A stretch of DNA of 64,000 nucleotides from Ruegeria sp. ANG-R (GTDB taxonomy: Bacteria > Pseudomonadota > Alphaproteobacteria > Rhodobacterales > Rhodobacteraceae). Location of the stretch: contig NZ_JWLJ01000014.1 of NCBI RefSeq assembly GCF_000813985.1, positions 1 to 64,000 on the forward strand. The letters run 5' to 3'. Below, piece by piece: positions 18,397 through 27,276 of the stretch. The notes under the pieces were generated by a model. The model was given only the letters and a program-made list of their open reading frames with translations. It was not told where the DNA came from and ran no database searches. Position numbers and translations under genes: made by a program. Each line of letters starts with the position of its first letter. The first letter of the stretch is position 1.

Positions 18397-18576
18397 CGGC
18401 CTACCCGCAGAATTCACTTCCCTGATTCCGTAACTCAATTCACGTTAGGAACTGGGTGTGGGCGGACGTGGTCTCAACCTCGCCAACCGCGCGTCTAGTC
18501 GCCAAACAAGTTGCGCCTTGCGCAGCATGTGAAACAGCCTGGGCGGGGAATTCAGCCATGTCAACGATGCCTGAGC

Positions 18577-19851
18577 CTAGCAAACCTTAAGTAGCCGCAT
18601 CTCAGCTGCCCGCGCATGACCTTCCATGCCTTCCATCCGGCTGATCCTTGCGGTGCGTTCAGCAAGCTCGTGCGAGGCTTGTGACGTGCAGCGCTGCCAG
18701 GTCACCGTTTTGGTGAACTTGTGCACAGATAGCCCACCGGTGTATCGCGCGGCGCCACTGGTGGGCAGAACATGGTTTGGCCCGGACGTCTTGTCGCCGA
18801 AGGGCACCGTTGTCTCGGCGCCCAGAAACAGTGATCCATAGGCCGACAGCCGGTCCAGCCACCAATCCAGATCCGCAGCCAATACCTGCAAATGTTCGGG
18901 CGCGTAGCCATCCGCAACCTTTGCGGCCTCTTCACGGCTGTCGCAGAGAATGATTTCAGCCCGGTCGCGCCATGCGGTGCGTGCTGTGCTGGCGTTCGGC
19001 TCAGGAAGGCTGTCGATCAAGGCATCGGCACGCGCGATAACCCCCTGTGCAAGCGCCTTGTCGGTGCTGACCAGCCAGACCGGGCTGTCGGTTCCGTGCT
19101 CGGCCTGACTGACCAGATCCCAGGCGACGGTCTCGATCGATGCGGTATGATCCGCGATGACAAGGGAATCCGTTGGCCCTGCAAACATGTCGATGCCGAC
19201 CTTGCCAAACAGCATACGCTTCGCTTCGGCCACATAGGAATTGCCGGGTCCGACCAGAATGTCCGCCGGGGGCGCTCCGAACAGGCCATGGGCCATCGCA
19301 GCAATCCCCTGAACACCGCCCAGATTCAGGATCAGGTCCGCACCGCTGAGATCCATCGCATACACGATGGCATCGGGAATGCCGGAGCCAGGACGCGGCG
19401 GAGAGACTGCGGTTATATGGGCAACGCCAGCCACTTTGGCCGTTGTTATCGTCATCAATGCGCTGGCGATGTGGCTGTATCGTCCACCGGGAACGTAGCA
19501 TCCTGCACTTGAGACCGGGATTTGCTTCTGGCCCGCGATCAGGCCCGGCATCACCTCGACCTCGCAGTCGCGCACCGTTGACATCTGCGCCTCGGCAAAT
19601 CGGCGGATATTGGCATGTGCGAAACGGATGTCGTCCTTGACTTGCTCGGGGACACGATCACAAGCGGCTTTGCGCTCTTCATCGGACAACACGAAATCTC
19701 CGCTCCAGCGGTCGAGTTGCTCGGCATAGCGCCGAACAGCGTCTTCGCCCTCGCGTTCGATGTTGGAGAGCATGATCGCCACGATGTCGCGGATATCCGA
19801 GTTTTCAGCCTCGGGGCGGGGGTGGGCAGTTTTCAGATAGGTGACGGCCAT
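18577..19851 (-). CDS. hpsN: Histidinol-dehydrogenase-family protein, probable sulfopropanediol dehydrogenase HpsN
   Basis: A 424-residue member of the histidinol-dehydrogenase fold, with AGCYVPGGRYSH, ILVGPGNSYVAEAKR, the GPTDSLV segment and QAEHG (Zn ligands in the family). No other his genes are present. Instead it ends a minus-strand set with a racemase and a CuyA-like sulfo-lyase. HpsN is the histidinol-dehydrogenase homologue that oxidises 2,3-dihydroxypropane-1-sulfonate to sulfolactate in Roseobacters, and the sequence resembles HpsN as I remember it. The frame opens with a TTG at 19863, but ATG 19851, preceded by GAGG, is the better start. Confidence 0.72.
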   Translation of the reverse strand: MAVTYLKTAHPRPEAENSDIRDIVAIMLSNIEREGEDAVRRYAEQLDRWSGDFVLSDEERKAACDRVPEQVKDDIRFAHANIRRFAEAQMSTVRDCEVEVMPGLIAGQKQIPVSSAGCYVPGGRYSHIASALMTITTAKVAGVAHITAVSPPRPGSGIPDAIVYAMDLSGADLILNLGGVQGIAAMAHGLFGAPPADILVGPGNSYVAEAKRMLFGKVGIDMFAGPTDSLVIADHTASIETVAWDLVSQAEHGTDSPVWLVSTDKALAQGVIARADALIDSLPEPNASTARTAWRDRAEIILCDSREEAAKVADGYAPEHLQVLAADLDWWLDRLSAYGSLFLGAETTVPFGDKTSGPNHVLPTSGAARYTGGLSVHKFTKTVTWQRCTSQASHELAERTARISRMEGMEGHARAAEMRLLKVC

Positions 19852-19859
19852 GGGAAACC

Positions 19860-20555
19860 TCAACGCGTCAGAGAGTGGGTGTGGATGGCGTCAGCCAGAA
19901 CATCAACCGTATCGATGATTGGGACGGTTTGGGGCAGATCGCGGGTGAGTAGGGAGAATTCGGAACAGGCTACAAACAAAAGCTCCGCACCCCGGTTCGA
20001 GAGTTCCTCGGCTGCGGAAGACAAGACCTCGAGCGTTTCGTCGGTTGGTCCATCCGCCTTGATCCGCCGGATAGCGCCGAGCATCTTGTCTTCATTCTTT
20101 GGCCACAGCGCGGCAAATCCGACCCGCTTCAGCGGAGCGTCGAACACGCCGACCTTGCGCAGCGCTGGCGAAGAGAGGATACCCACGCGACTGCTGGAAG
20201 GCAGGTCATTGGCTGCTTTCTCGACAGACAGATTCACCATGTTCAGGAAGGGGATAGCCACTGCCTGCTCAATCTGCACGGCGTAGTGATGGGCGGTGTT
20301 GCACGGCATCGCCAATGCGCTTGCCCCCGATTGTTCAAGCTTGCGGGCCATGTCGGCTAGGACCGGCCCCGGATCGGCCCCGGTTCCATCAATCAGATGT
20401 GCGATGCGCGAAGGCACCTGAGGGTTCATGTCGATCAACAGCGGCAGGTGATCGGCGTCATCCGTCGCTTGTACCGTAGCCAGCACGCGCTGCTGCAACA
20501 GGATTGTTGCCTCGGGGCCCATTCCGCCCAGTATGCCTGTAACACGCGGTTTCAT
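19860..20555 (-). CDS. Aspartate/glutamate racemase family protein
   Basis: A 231-residue cofactor-independent racemase. It has the N-terminal GGMGPEATI, the first catalytic Cys in MPCNTAH and the second in VACSEF, so both catalytic cysteines are present. It lies between the CuyA-like and HpsN-like genes, with 35 and 8 bp gaps, which suggests work on a sulfonated amino acid such as D-cysteate rather than glutamate for the cell wall. Aspartate racemase activity is the conventional alternative. Confidence 0.75.
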   Translation of the reverse strand: MKPRVTGILGGMGPEATILLQQRVLATVQATDDADHLPLLIDMNPQVPSRIAHLIDGTGADPGPVLADMARKLEQSGASALAMPCNTAHHYAVQIEQAVAIPFLNMVNLSVEKAANDLPSSSRVGILSSPALRKVGVFDAPLKRVGFAALWPKNEDKMLGAIRRIKADGPTDETLEVLSSAAEELSNRGAELLFVACSEFSLLTRDLPQTVPIIDTVDVLADAIHTHSLTR

Positions 20556-20590
20556 TCAAAGACCCGATTGCTGGTAATCACCACCGACCT

Positions 20591-21604
20591 TTACAGGCTG
20601 ACCCAGCGATCCGCGTGATCGAAGGCAAAATCATAGCCGAACAGGCCGACTGAGCCCCCGGTATGGAGGAATACCACGCGTTCATCCTTGAACGTGCCCT
20701 TGCGTGCCAGATCGATCAGACCTGCGGCACCTTTTGCGGAATAGACCGGGTCGAGCAGGATGCCTTCAAGCTCGGCAAACATACGGATTGCCTCAATCCC
20801 ACTCTCGGTGGGCAGGCCATAGCCTTCGCCCACATAGTCGGTGTTGGCCATCACATTTTCACGCTGCACCACGTCCGGGCAGCCGAGTTTTTCGGCGGTT
20901 CTGCAGGCCAGATCATAAACCATCTGCTCTTGCTTGGGTTGCGGGGCGCGGGTGCCGATGCCAAGCACCGGAATGCCGGTGTTCATGGCGCATAGCCCTG
21001 TGACCAGACCAGCCTGCGTGCCCGAAGATCCGGTGGCATGAACCACACGATCGATCTTGAGGTCGGCGTTGTTGGCCTGGGTGACAAGCTCCAACGCGCA
21101 GTTTACGTACCCCAATGCACCGGTCGGGTTGGAACCGCCGCCGGGGATAACATAGACTTTGTAACCTTCTTCCCGCTTCTTTTCCGCTGCGCGCTCCATC
21201 TCGGCCGGCATGTCGTGGCCGCCGGGAAATTTTTCGGTCGTCGCGCCGTGCAGGTGGTCCAGCAGGACGTTGCCGTTAGTGTTGTAATTTGCGTTGTTGT
21301 AGCTGGTGCGGTCTTCCAGCAGGATGTGGCATTTCAAACCCAATCGAGCGGCGAAAGCAGCCGTTTGACGCGCATGGTTCGACTGGGTTGCACCTTGTGT
21401 CATCACCATGTCCGCGCCCTGTTCCAATGCCTCGCCGAACAGAAACTCCAGTTTGCGGGTCTTGTTACCGCCCGTCGACATGCCGGTGCAGTCGTCCCGC
21501 TTGATCCACAGATCGACGCCCAGTGCGTCAGACAGGCGGTCCATCCGTTCAAGCGGTGTCGGCAGATGGGCGAGAAAAACGCGGGGAAAACGAGAAAGAT
21601 GCAT
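20591..21604 (-). CDS. cuyA: PLP-dependent L-cysteate sulfo-lyase, CuyA-like
   Basis: A 337-residue protein of the D-cysteine desulfhydrase/ACC deaminase family. It has WIKRDDCTG, the PLP lysine in [23 protein letters not shown] and the phosphate-binding GSSGTQAGL. The start MHLSRFPR and end segment [14 protein letters not shown] match CuyA of marine Roseobacters as I remember it. CuyA converts L-cysteate to pyruvate, sulfite and ammonia. ATG 21604 follows AGGAC; an upstream in-frame extension to 21709 lacks support. A D-cysteine desulfhydrase role is the main alternative. Confidence 0.8.
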   Translation of the reverse strand: MHLSRFPRVFLAHLPTPLERMDRLSDALGVDLWIKRDDCTGMSTGGNKTRKLEFLFGEALEQGADMVMTQGATQSNHARQTAAFAARLGLKCHILLEDRTSYNNANYNTNGNVLLDHLHGATTEKFPGGHDMPAEMERAAEKKREEGYKVYVIPGGGSNPTGALGYVNCALELVTQANNADLKIDRVVHATGSSGTQAGLVTGLCAMNTGIPVLGIGTRAPQPKQEQMVYDLACRTAEKLGCPDVVQRENVMANTDYVGEGYGLPTESGIEAIRMFAELEGILLDPVYSAKGAAGLIDLARKGTFKDERVVFLHTGGSVGLFGYDFAFDHADRWVSL

Positions 21605-21833
21605 CAAGCTGTCCTGAACTGGACCCGGCATAAGGTTCTGAACCGGCGTGCTATGCCAGCCAAGGCACGACGCGGGCTGCTGGGTGGGTTTCGGGTTTTT
21701 GTGTGCCACCTGAGATCAAGCCGCACGGTCAAGCCTAATCACCGCGTTCGGACCCTCTCGGTCAAGCGCCCTGCCATCGGTTTCGAAAAAGCCGGAAGAT
21801 AACTTCGATATTGCGCGCGGCGAGGGTGGCGGC

Positions 21834-22808
21834 TCATTCAGGCGGTGCCGGAATGGTTCGGAAGTCGTCATTCAGCCAGGGAAAGCGCGATATCATTGGC
21901 TCGGTTACATGCTGACGGATCAGATTTTGCAACGTGTTATGGATCAGTCGTGTGGTGGTCGACGGATAGACGTTGGTCGTGAACAGGGACACCGTGCGTG
22001 CAAAGCTTTTGCCGGGAAATGGCAGGGCGCGGGTGTTTTCATGAAAGCGACGCGCGCGATAATAGCTGGCGGCCGTCGTGATCGTCCAGCCGCTGCCACC
22101 GGCGACAAGCCCGATAATGGATTGGTTGCATTCAAGTTCGAACCGGTTGGGCAGGTTGATCTTGCTGCGGGTCAACTGAATCTCGATGAGTTTGCCGATG
22201 GTGTGATCCCGCGAGTAGCGCAATAGCGGCAACGTGTTATCCGATCTGGTCAAATCCTCGACCGGCCCCTCATACGAGGGCGGCAAAATGATGATGAAGG
22301 GATCACGAAGCAGGGGAGACTCCATTAATCCCTCAAAATGGTCCGGGGGTCGGGTTGCAACGCCCGCATCCAGCTTTTGGGATTGAAGTTTATCGAGAAT
22401 CTCGTGGCTGGGGCGGGTGAAGTGACGAAAGCTGCAACGTGGCAGGCTTGCCGAGAGGTGTCGAAACAACTCGGGAGCGACCCGGCTGTCGAAATCGTCG
22501 ATCAGGCCCAATCGCAGATCCGTTGCGTGTTGCCAACTGCCCGAGCGTAGCTCGGCCTCGCCGCGTTTGAGGGCCATCAGGCCCTCGTGCACATGCCGGG
22601 CAAACACCGTGCCCGCAGGTGTCAACCCCATCGGTCGGCGGCTATGATCCACGAGGTCCACATCCAGCGCCTTTTCGAGGCTGCGCAGATGATTGGATAC
22701 CGTGCTGATTGACAAACCGGTTTCGGCAGACACTTTCTGGATTGACCCCAGTTTGGAAATCAGTTGGAAGACCTCCAGCCACCTTAGGCTGAGCGATTTT
22801 TTTGTCAC
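21834..22808 (-). CDS. LysR-family transcriptional regulator of the sulfonate locus
   Basis: A 324-residue LysR regulator with an N-terminal helix-turn-helix (LGSIQKVSAETGLSISTVSNHL) and a C-terminal ligand-binding region. It is divergent from the Tau-type transporter and upstream of the cuyA-like gene on the same strand, so a sulfonate or its product is the likely co-inducer. The 229 bp between it and the cuyA-like gene shows no other gene. Confidence 0.85.
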   Translation of the reverse strand: MTKKSLSLRWLEVFQLISKLGSIQKVSAETGLSISTVSNHLRSLEKALDVDLVDHSRRPMGLTPAGTVFARHVHEGLMALKRGEAELRSGSWQHATDLRLGLIDDFDSRVAPELFRHLSASLPRCSFRHFTRPSHEILDKLQSQKLDAGVATRPPDHFEGLMESPLLRDPFIIILPPSYEGPVEDLTRSDNTLPLLRYSRDHTIGKLIEIQLTRSKINLPNRFELECNQSIIGLVAGGSGWTITTAASYYRARRFHENTRALPFPGKSFARTVSLFTTNVYPSTTTRLIHNTLQNLIRQHVTEPMISRFPWLNDDFRTIPAPPE

Positions 22809-22841
22809 TGAATGCTCCCAATACCCTCTAGACCATAAGTC

Positions 22842-22866
22842 AAAAGCGAAACAAAGTTTCGCTTTT
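22842..22866. promoter_or_regulatory. Strong inverted repeat in the lysR-tauA gap
   Basis: AAAAGCGAAAC and GTTTCGCTTTT form perfect 11-bp arms around AAA. The site is about 35 bp upstream of the LysR start and about 125 bp upstream of the tauA-like start. It may be the regulator's operator. The trailing T-run on the plus strand also allows an attenuator-like hairpin in the tauA leader. Confidence 0.5.
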
Positions 22867-22989
22867 TCCGCAACAAGTATTTTGATTTACCAATTCAACG
22901 TTCAGGGACTATGGTTTTTTTTACTGTTCCAGAGTTCGCACGTTAACAAAAATCGGACAAACGGAACCAGCAGGGAGAAAATAGTCAAA

Positions 22990-23985
22990 ATGATCAAAAA
23001 ATATCTGCTCACGACGGCCTATGCCGGGATTGCAGCCATCACCGCCACACAAGCCGCAGCGCTTGATGAAATAACGGTTGCGTATTTCTTGGAGTGGCCG
23101 ATGCCGTTCCAATATGCGAAGGCGAACGGAACCTACGAAGAAGAGCTTGGCGTCAAGATCAACTGGGTGTCCTTCGATACCGGGACTGCGATGTCTGCAG
23201 CGATGGCCTCGGGCGACGTTCAGATCGCGGTCAGCCAGGGTGTTCCGCCTTTCGTGGTGACCACCTCGGCCGGTCAGGATATCCAGATCGTCGATGTGGC
23301 TGTCAGCTACTCCGATAACGATAACTGCGTTGTCGCGGAAGCTCTTGAGATCGACAAGACCAATGCGGGAGAGCTGAACGGCAAGAAAGTCGGTGTCCCG
23401 ATCGGCACTGCCGCGCATTACGGATTCCTGTCGCAGATGAGCCATTTCGGCGTCGACATCGGCTCGATGGAGATCGTGGACATGGCGCCAGCAGATGGCG
23501 CAGCAGCTTTCGCGCAGGGCAACCTCGATATGGTCTGTGGTTGGGGCGGCGCACTTCGCCGTATGACCGAACATGGCAACATCCTTCTGACCGGTGCAGA
23601 AAAGGAAGAAATTGGCATTCTGGTATTTGATGTCACCAGCGCCCCTGCAAGCTTCATCGAAGAAGAGCCGGAGCTTCTGTCCAAGTTCCTGAAAGTAACC
23701 GCGGATGCCAACGCGAAGTGGAACGCGGGCGACAGCAAAGACGAAATGCTGCCGGTGATCGCGAAAGATGCCGGTATGGACCCGGCTGATGCCGAAGCCA
23801 CAATCGCCACCTTCACCTTCCCGTCGGTCGACGATCAGCTGTCCGAGAAATGGCTGGGCGGTGGCGCGCAAGACTTCATGAAAGGTGTCGCCAACGTGTT
23901 CGTGTCGGCAGGCAGCATCGAATCCGCACTGGATTCATATGATGGTGCCGTCAATGCCGAGCCACTGACCGCTGCGCAGAACTAA
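22990..23985 (+). CDS. tauA: Taurine/sulfonate-type ABC substrate-binding protein
   Basis: A 331-residue periplasmic protein of the NMT1/TauA family. Its signal peptide begins MIKKYLLTTAY, with cleavage after TQAAA. The mature start LDEITVAYFLEWPMPFQ is typical of TauA-type proteins. The frame is open from 22693, but the signal peptide fixes ATG 22990, with GGGAG about 12 bases upstream. It binds a sulfonate, possibly taurine, cysteate or DHPS given the neighbours; the ligand is not readable. Confidence 0.8.
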   Translation: MIKKYLLTTAYAGIAAITATQAAALDEITVAYFLEWPMPFQYAKANGTYEEELGVKINWVSFDTGTAMSAAMASGDVQIAVSQGVPPFVVTTSAGQDIQIVDVAVSYSDNDNCVVAEALEIDKTNAGELNGKKVGVPIGTAAHYGFLSQMSHFGVDIGSMEIVDMAPADGAAAFAQGNLDMVCGWGGALRRMTEHGNILLTGAEKEEIGILVFDVTSAPASFIEEEPELLSKFLKVTADANAKWNAGDSKDEMLPVIAKDAGMDPADAEATIATFTFPSVDDQLSEKWLGGGAQDFMKGVANVFVSAGSIESALDSYDGAVNAEPLTAAQN

Positions 23986-24006
23986 ATCACGCAGGACATT
24001 TCATGC

Positions 24007-24030
24007 GACCGGCCCCGGTTCGGGCCGGTC
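24007..24030 (+). promoter_or_regulatory. Intercistronic hairpin between tauA- and tauB-like genes
   Basis: GACCGGCCC and GGGCCGGTC form a perfect 9-bp stem with the loop CGGTTC, 21 bp after the binding-protein stop. There is no T-run, so mRNA 3' stabilisation or partial attenuation is more likely than full termination. Confidence 0.6.
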
Positions 24031-24059
24031 GTCAGCTATGAAAGCAGGAAGGAGGCAGG

Positions 24060-24866
24060 ATGCCTGAACTGGACATTGTAGATTTGTCCATGCGCTTTGA
24101 CTTACCCAACGGCTCGTCGGTACAGGCTCTACAGGATGTTTCGCTCAGCCTTAAAGAAGGTGAGTTGATGTCCGTCCTTGGCCCATCGGGTTGCGGTAAG
24201 ACGACGTTGCTGAACATCGTTGCAGGATTTCTGGCACCGACATCTGGCAAGATCGAACTGAACGGCCATCTGGTCGAAGGTCCGGACGCTGAACGCGGGA
24301 TGGTGTTCCAGAAGGGCGCCTTGTTCGAATGGATGAACGTGCGCGAAAATGTCGAGTTCGGCCCGCGCATGAAAGGTATGCCAAAGGCTGAACGGGACCA
24401 GATTTCCGACCATCTGCTCGAGGTCGTGGGACTGCAGGATTTCAAGGACAAGGCGGTTTATGAGCTGTCGGGCGGGATGCAACAGCGTGTTGCGCTGGCC
24501 CGGTGTCTGGCCAACGAGCCGGACGTTATCCTGATGGATGAACCGCTGGGCGCGCTGGACGCGCTGACCCGCGAAAAGATGCAGGGTCTTGTCCTTAAGC
24601 TCTGGAAGGAAACGGGCAAGACAATCATTCTGATCACCCACTCGGTCGAAGAGGCCCTACTGCTGGGCGAGCGGCTGATCGTCATGGCACCCAGACCGGG
24701 GCGTATTCACCGCGAATACAATTTGCCTTTTGCCGAGCGTGGCGTGAATGCCGACCTGCGCGATGTCAAGAAATCCGAAGGATTTGCGGAAAAACGTGAT
24801 GAGATCCTCTCGATGATCTGGGAGATGGAAGAAGAAATTATGGGTCGGACGGAGCAGGCGTCATGA
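24060..24866 (+). CDS. tauB: Taurine/sulfonate-type ABC ATP-binding protein
   Basis: A 268-residue ATPase with Walker A GPSGCGKTT, signature LSGGMQQRVALAR, Walker B VILMDEPLGALD and switch His in LITHSVEEA, typical of the nitrate/sulfonate/taurine group. It overlaps the permease gene by 4 bp, and GGAGG precedes its start. Confidence 0.85.
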   Translation: MPELDIVDLSMRFDLPNGSSVQALQDVSLSLKEGELMSVLGPSGCGKTTLLNIVAGFLAPTSGKIELNGHLVEGPDAERGMVFQKGALFEWMNVRENVEFGPRMKGMPKAERDQISDHLLEVVGLQDFKDKAVYELSGGMQQRVALARCLANEPDVILMDEPLGALDALTREKMQGLVLKLWKETGKTIILITHSVEEALLLGERLIVMAPRPGRIHREYNLPFAERGVNADLRDVKKSEGFAEKRDEILSMIWEMEEEIMGRTEQAS

Positions 24867-26128
24867 TTGTACTTCTCTTTTATATCGGCCTGTTCGCTGG
24901 TGCGTTCTTCATTGTCTACGCGATGCGCCGCGGTCTGCAGTCGCGTCAGGATTTCACCAGCCTGAAAACGGTGACCTTCGGTGATGAAAGCGCCGTGCGC
25001 TCCGACAGGGCGGCATCAATCATCTCGGTTCTCGTCATCTTCGTGATTTGGGCGGCATTCACAGGTTCCAAACTGTTCCCTATCCACGTTCCCGGTCCTT
25101 TCGTCGGCGACACAAAATTCACCTACACGCTTGAGAATGCGGATGGCAGTACGGATGATGCGACGGTCTTCGTGCGCGTTCCGGCCTTTGGTGAAGAGGC
25201 AGAGAAGTTCGAGGTGGAACCCGGCAGCGGGTTTGCCAAGGATGATGCCTTTGCCGCGCCAGCAGGTCGGTCTTCGACCATCCTGTTCGACAAGAATGAT
25301 GAAGCCAAGCGCAAGGAAGGTGCAAAGATCGTCGCGATCAACGGCACGCCCATTGGCGAAGGGGATAAGGTTGATACAGGTGATGGCACAGTATCGCTGA
25401 CCGGAAAGGGGGCCATCAGTTTCACCCCCAAGCAAGGCCTGCAGATGAACCCCATCTGGCTTCCGGCGCCGGAAACCGTTGTTTCCCGGTTCTTTGAAAT
25501 CGCCAATGAAGGTTATCAGAACTTCTCGCTCTGGGAGCATCTGGGCTGGTCGCTGGCACGCGTCATTGCCGGATTTATAGCGGGTGCGCTTGTGGGTATT
25601 CCCTTGGGGTACGCGATGGGTCTGTCCGGCTGGTTCCGCGGTTGGTTCGATCCGATTGTCGAGTTCATGCGCCCGGTGCCTCCATTGGCGTTGATCCCGC
25701 TTGTGATCATCTGGTTCGGCATCTGGGAGACCGGCAAGATCGTTCTGTTGTTCCTCGCCGCGCTTTGGATCATGACCATTGCCGCAAGGGCCGGTGTGTC
25801 CGGTGTGAATATTTCGAAAATCCATGCGGCATATTCGCTGGGGGCATCGAAATGGCAGATCATGCGGTATGTGATCGTGCCCAATTCATTGCCCGAAATC
25901 TTTACCGGCGCGCGGGTGGCGATGGGTGTCTGCTGGGGTACTGTTGTTGCGGCGGAACTGGTCGCAGCCCAGAAAGGTGCCGGGATGATGATCATCGCAG
26001 CGTCCAAGTTCCAGCTGACCGATATCGTCATAATGGGGATCGTCCTGATCGGGGTGATCGGCTATGGCATCGATATCCTGATGCGCAAGGCAGAGAACTG
26101 GCTGGTGCCCTGGAAGGGCCAAAGCTGA
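24863..26128 (+). CDS. tauC: Sulfonate-type ABC permease with large periplasmic insert
   Basis: A 421-residue permease, about 140 residues longer than ordinary TauC (about 280). Hydrophobic segments lie at about 3-20 and 51-67. A polar stretch follows at about 70-200, with a FTYTLENADGS motif, DKNDEAKRKEG and GDGTVSLTGKG. The canonical five- to six-helix permease core then runs from about 205, with the EAA loop near AAYSLGASKWQIMRYVIVP. It is the channel of the sulfonate importer. The insert probably faces the periplasm and may dock the binding protein; that is inference. Confidence 0.82.
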   Translation: MIVLLFYIGLFAGAFFIVYAMRRGLQSRQDFTSLKTVTFGDESAVRSDRAASIISVLVIFVIWAAFTGSKLFPIHVPGPFVGDTKFTYTLENADGSTDDATVFVRVPAFGEEAEKFEVEPGSGFAKDDAFAAPAGRSSTILFDKNDEAKRKEGAKIVAINGTPIGEGDKVDTGDGTVSLTGKGAISFTPKQGLQMNPIWLPAPETVVSRFFEIANEGYQNFSLWEHLGWSLARVIAGFIAGALVGIPLGYAMGLSGWFRGWFDPIVEFMRPVPPLALIPLVIIWFGIWETGKIVLLFLAALWIMTIAARAGVSGVNISKIHAAYSLGASKWQIMRYVIVPNSLPEIFTGARVAMGVCWGTVVAAELVAAQKGAGMMIIAASKFQLTDIVIMGIVLIGVIGYGIDILMRKAENWLVPWKGQS

Positions 26129-26162
26129 CGCCCGTCCTTCCCGTGGCGATTGCAAAATCAGG

Positions 26163-26195
26163 CTGCCCCCGGCCAAAGTCGGGGGCAGTTCTTTT
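26163..26195 (+). terminator. Rho-independent terminator after tauC
   Basis: CTGCCCCC and GGGGGCAG form an 8-bp GC stem, followed by TTCTTTT, 35 bp after the tauC-like stop. It ends the transporter operon before the convergent fructokinase gene. Confidence 0.75.
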
Positions 26196-26309
26196 GTACG
26201 CACATGGCGGAAGTTGGTTTTGTCCTGCATTTGACTGAAGGAAAAACTGTCCTGTTTCCATTCTTACGGCCAACTCCGGAAACAGGCCGATTCAAAAGCA
26301 CTTCAGATG

Positions 26310-27239
26310 TTAGAGCTCGTGCGCCCAAGGCGGGTTTGCCCCTGCGCGCGAGACAGTAACGGCAGCGACCTGCGCCCCCAACTGCAGCGCGGCGCGCAGG
26401 TCGTCGGCTGACAAGCTACGCAAGGCAGATTTGCTGAGATGACCAGCCCGGTCGAGCGCGGCCAGTACACCTGCGTTGAAGGTGTCTCCGGCACCCACGG
26501 TATCTACCACCACCTCAACTTTTTGGACAGGCACTGAAACCTCTGTCCCATCAGCGAGATAGCCGGTCGCGCCATCCCCACCTTTGGTCACGATAACGAC
26601 AGCCGGCCCGGCGCGAAACAACAGCGGGATTTTTTCCGCATGGCCTTCGGGGCCGGGGACGATCCAATCAAGATCTTCGTCGGACACTTTGATCACATCG
26701 GTCTGCGCAATCATTCGGTTCAGGCGCGTGCGGTATCGGGTCTGATCCTTGATGAATCCGGGGCGAATATTGGGGTCCAGCATCACAGCGCGATCCGCGC
26801 GATGGCGATCAAGCAGGGCGGCATAGGCATCGGCACAGGGTTCGCACGCGAGGCTGATTCCGCCGAGGTATAACGCCGAGATCCCGGGCAGTTGATCCGG
26901 CATATCTTCGGGCAGAAGCATTCGACCCGCCGAGTTTTCATCCACAAAACTGTATGTGGCCTGCCCGTCCTTCAGTTCCACGAAGGCAAGTGTTGTCGGG
27001 CGGTCTGCACGGATAATGTGGGTGGTCGCGACATGGCTGCTCTGCAAAGCGGCGATTAGCTGTTCTCCGAACATATCGATCGACAGGCCTGTCAGCAGTC
27101 CTGTCCCGACACCCAATCGGCCCAATGCGATCGCGGTGTTGAAGATGGCGCCGCCTGAATGTGGAACAAACCCTTTCTCGCCAGAAACCGTTGGTTCGGC
27201 GATCATGTCGATCAGAGCTTCCCCGCAGCACAGGATCAT
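26310..27239 (-). CDS. PfkB-family carbohydrate kinase, probable fructokinase
   Basis: A 309-residue ribokinase-fold sugar kinase. It begins MILCCGEALIDMI and has the substrate-site GGAIFNTAIALGRLG, with the catalytic DTVGAGDTFNAGV motif near residue 250. It is the last gene of the galactoside operon. Fructose would arise from sucrose or raffinose-type sugars, so fructokinase is the favoured role; other ketose or 2-keto-sugar substrates remain possible. Confidence 0.8.
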   Translation of the reverse strand: MILCCGEALIDMIAEPTVSGEKGFVPHSGGAIFNTAIALGRLGVGTGLLTGLSIDMFGEQLIAALQSSHVATTHIIRADRPTTLAFVELKDGQATYSFVDENSAGRMLLPEDMPDQLPGISALYLGGISLACEPCADAYAALLDRHRADRAVMLDPNIRPGFIKDQTRYRTRLNRMIAQTDVIKVSDEDLDWIVPGPEGHAEKIPLLFRAGPAVVIVTKGGDGATGYLADGTEVSVPVQKVEVVVDTVGAGDTFNAGVLAALDRAGHLSKSALRSLSADDLRAALQLGAQVAAVTVSRAGANPPWAHEL

Positions 27240-27276
27240 TCTGCTATCCTCTTACCCGTCAGAAAGCGCGGTCTAC

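Noticed and set aside
18577..19851. Histidine biosynthesis gene hisD
   Set aside because: The family is right, but the neighbours (racemase, CuyA-like lyase, sulfonate transporter) and the absence of other his genes favour HpsN.
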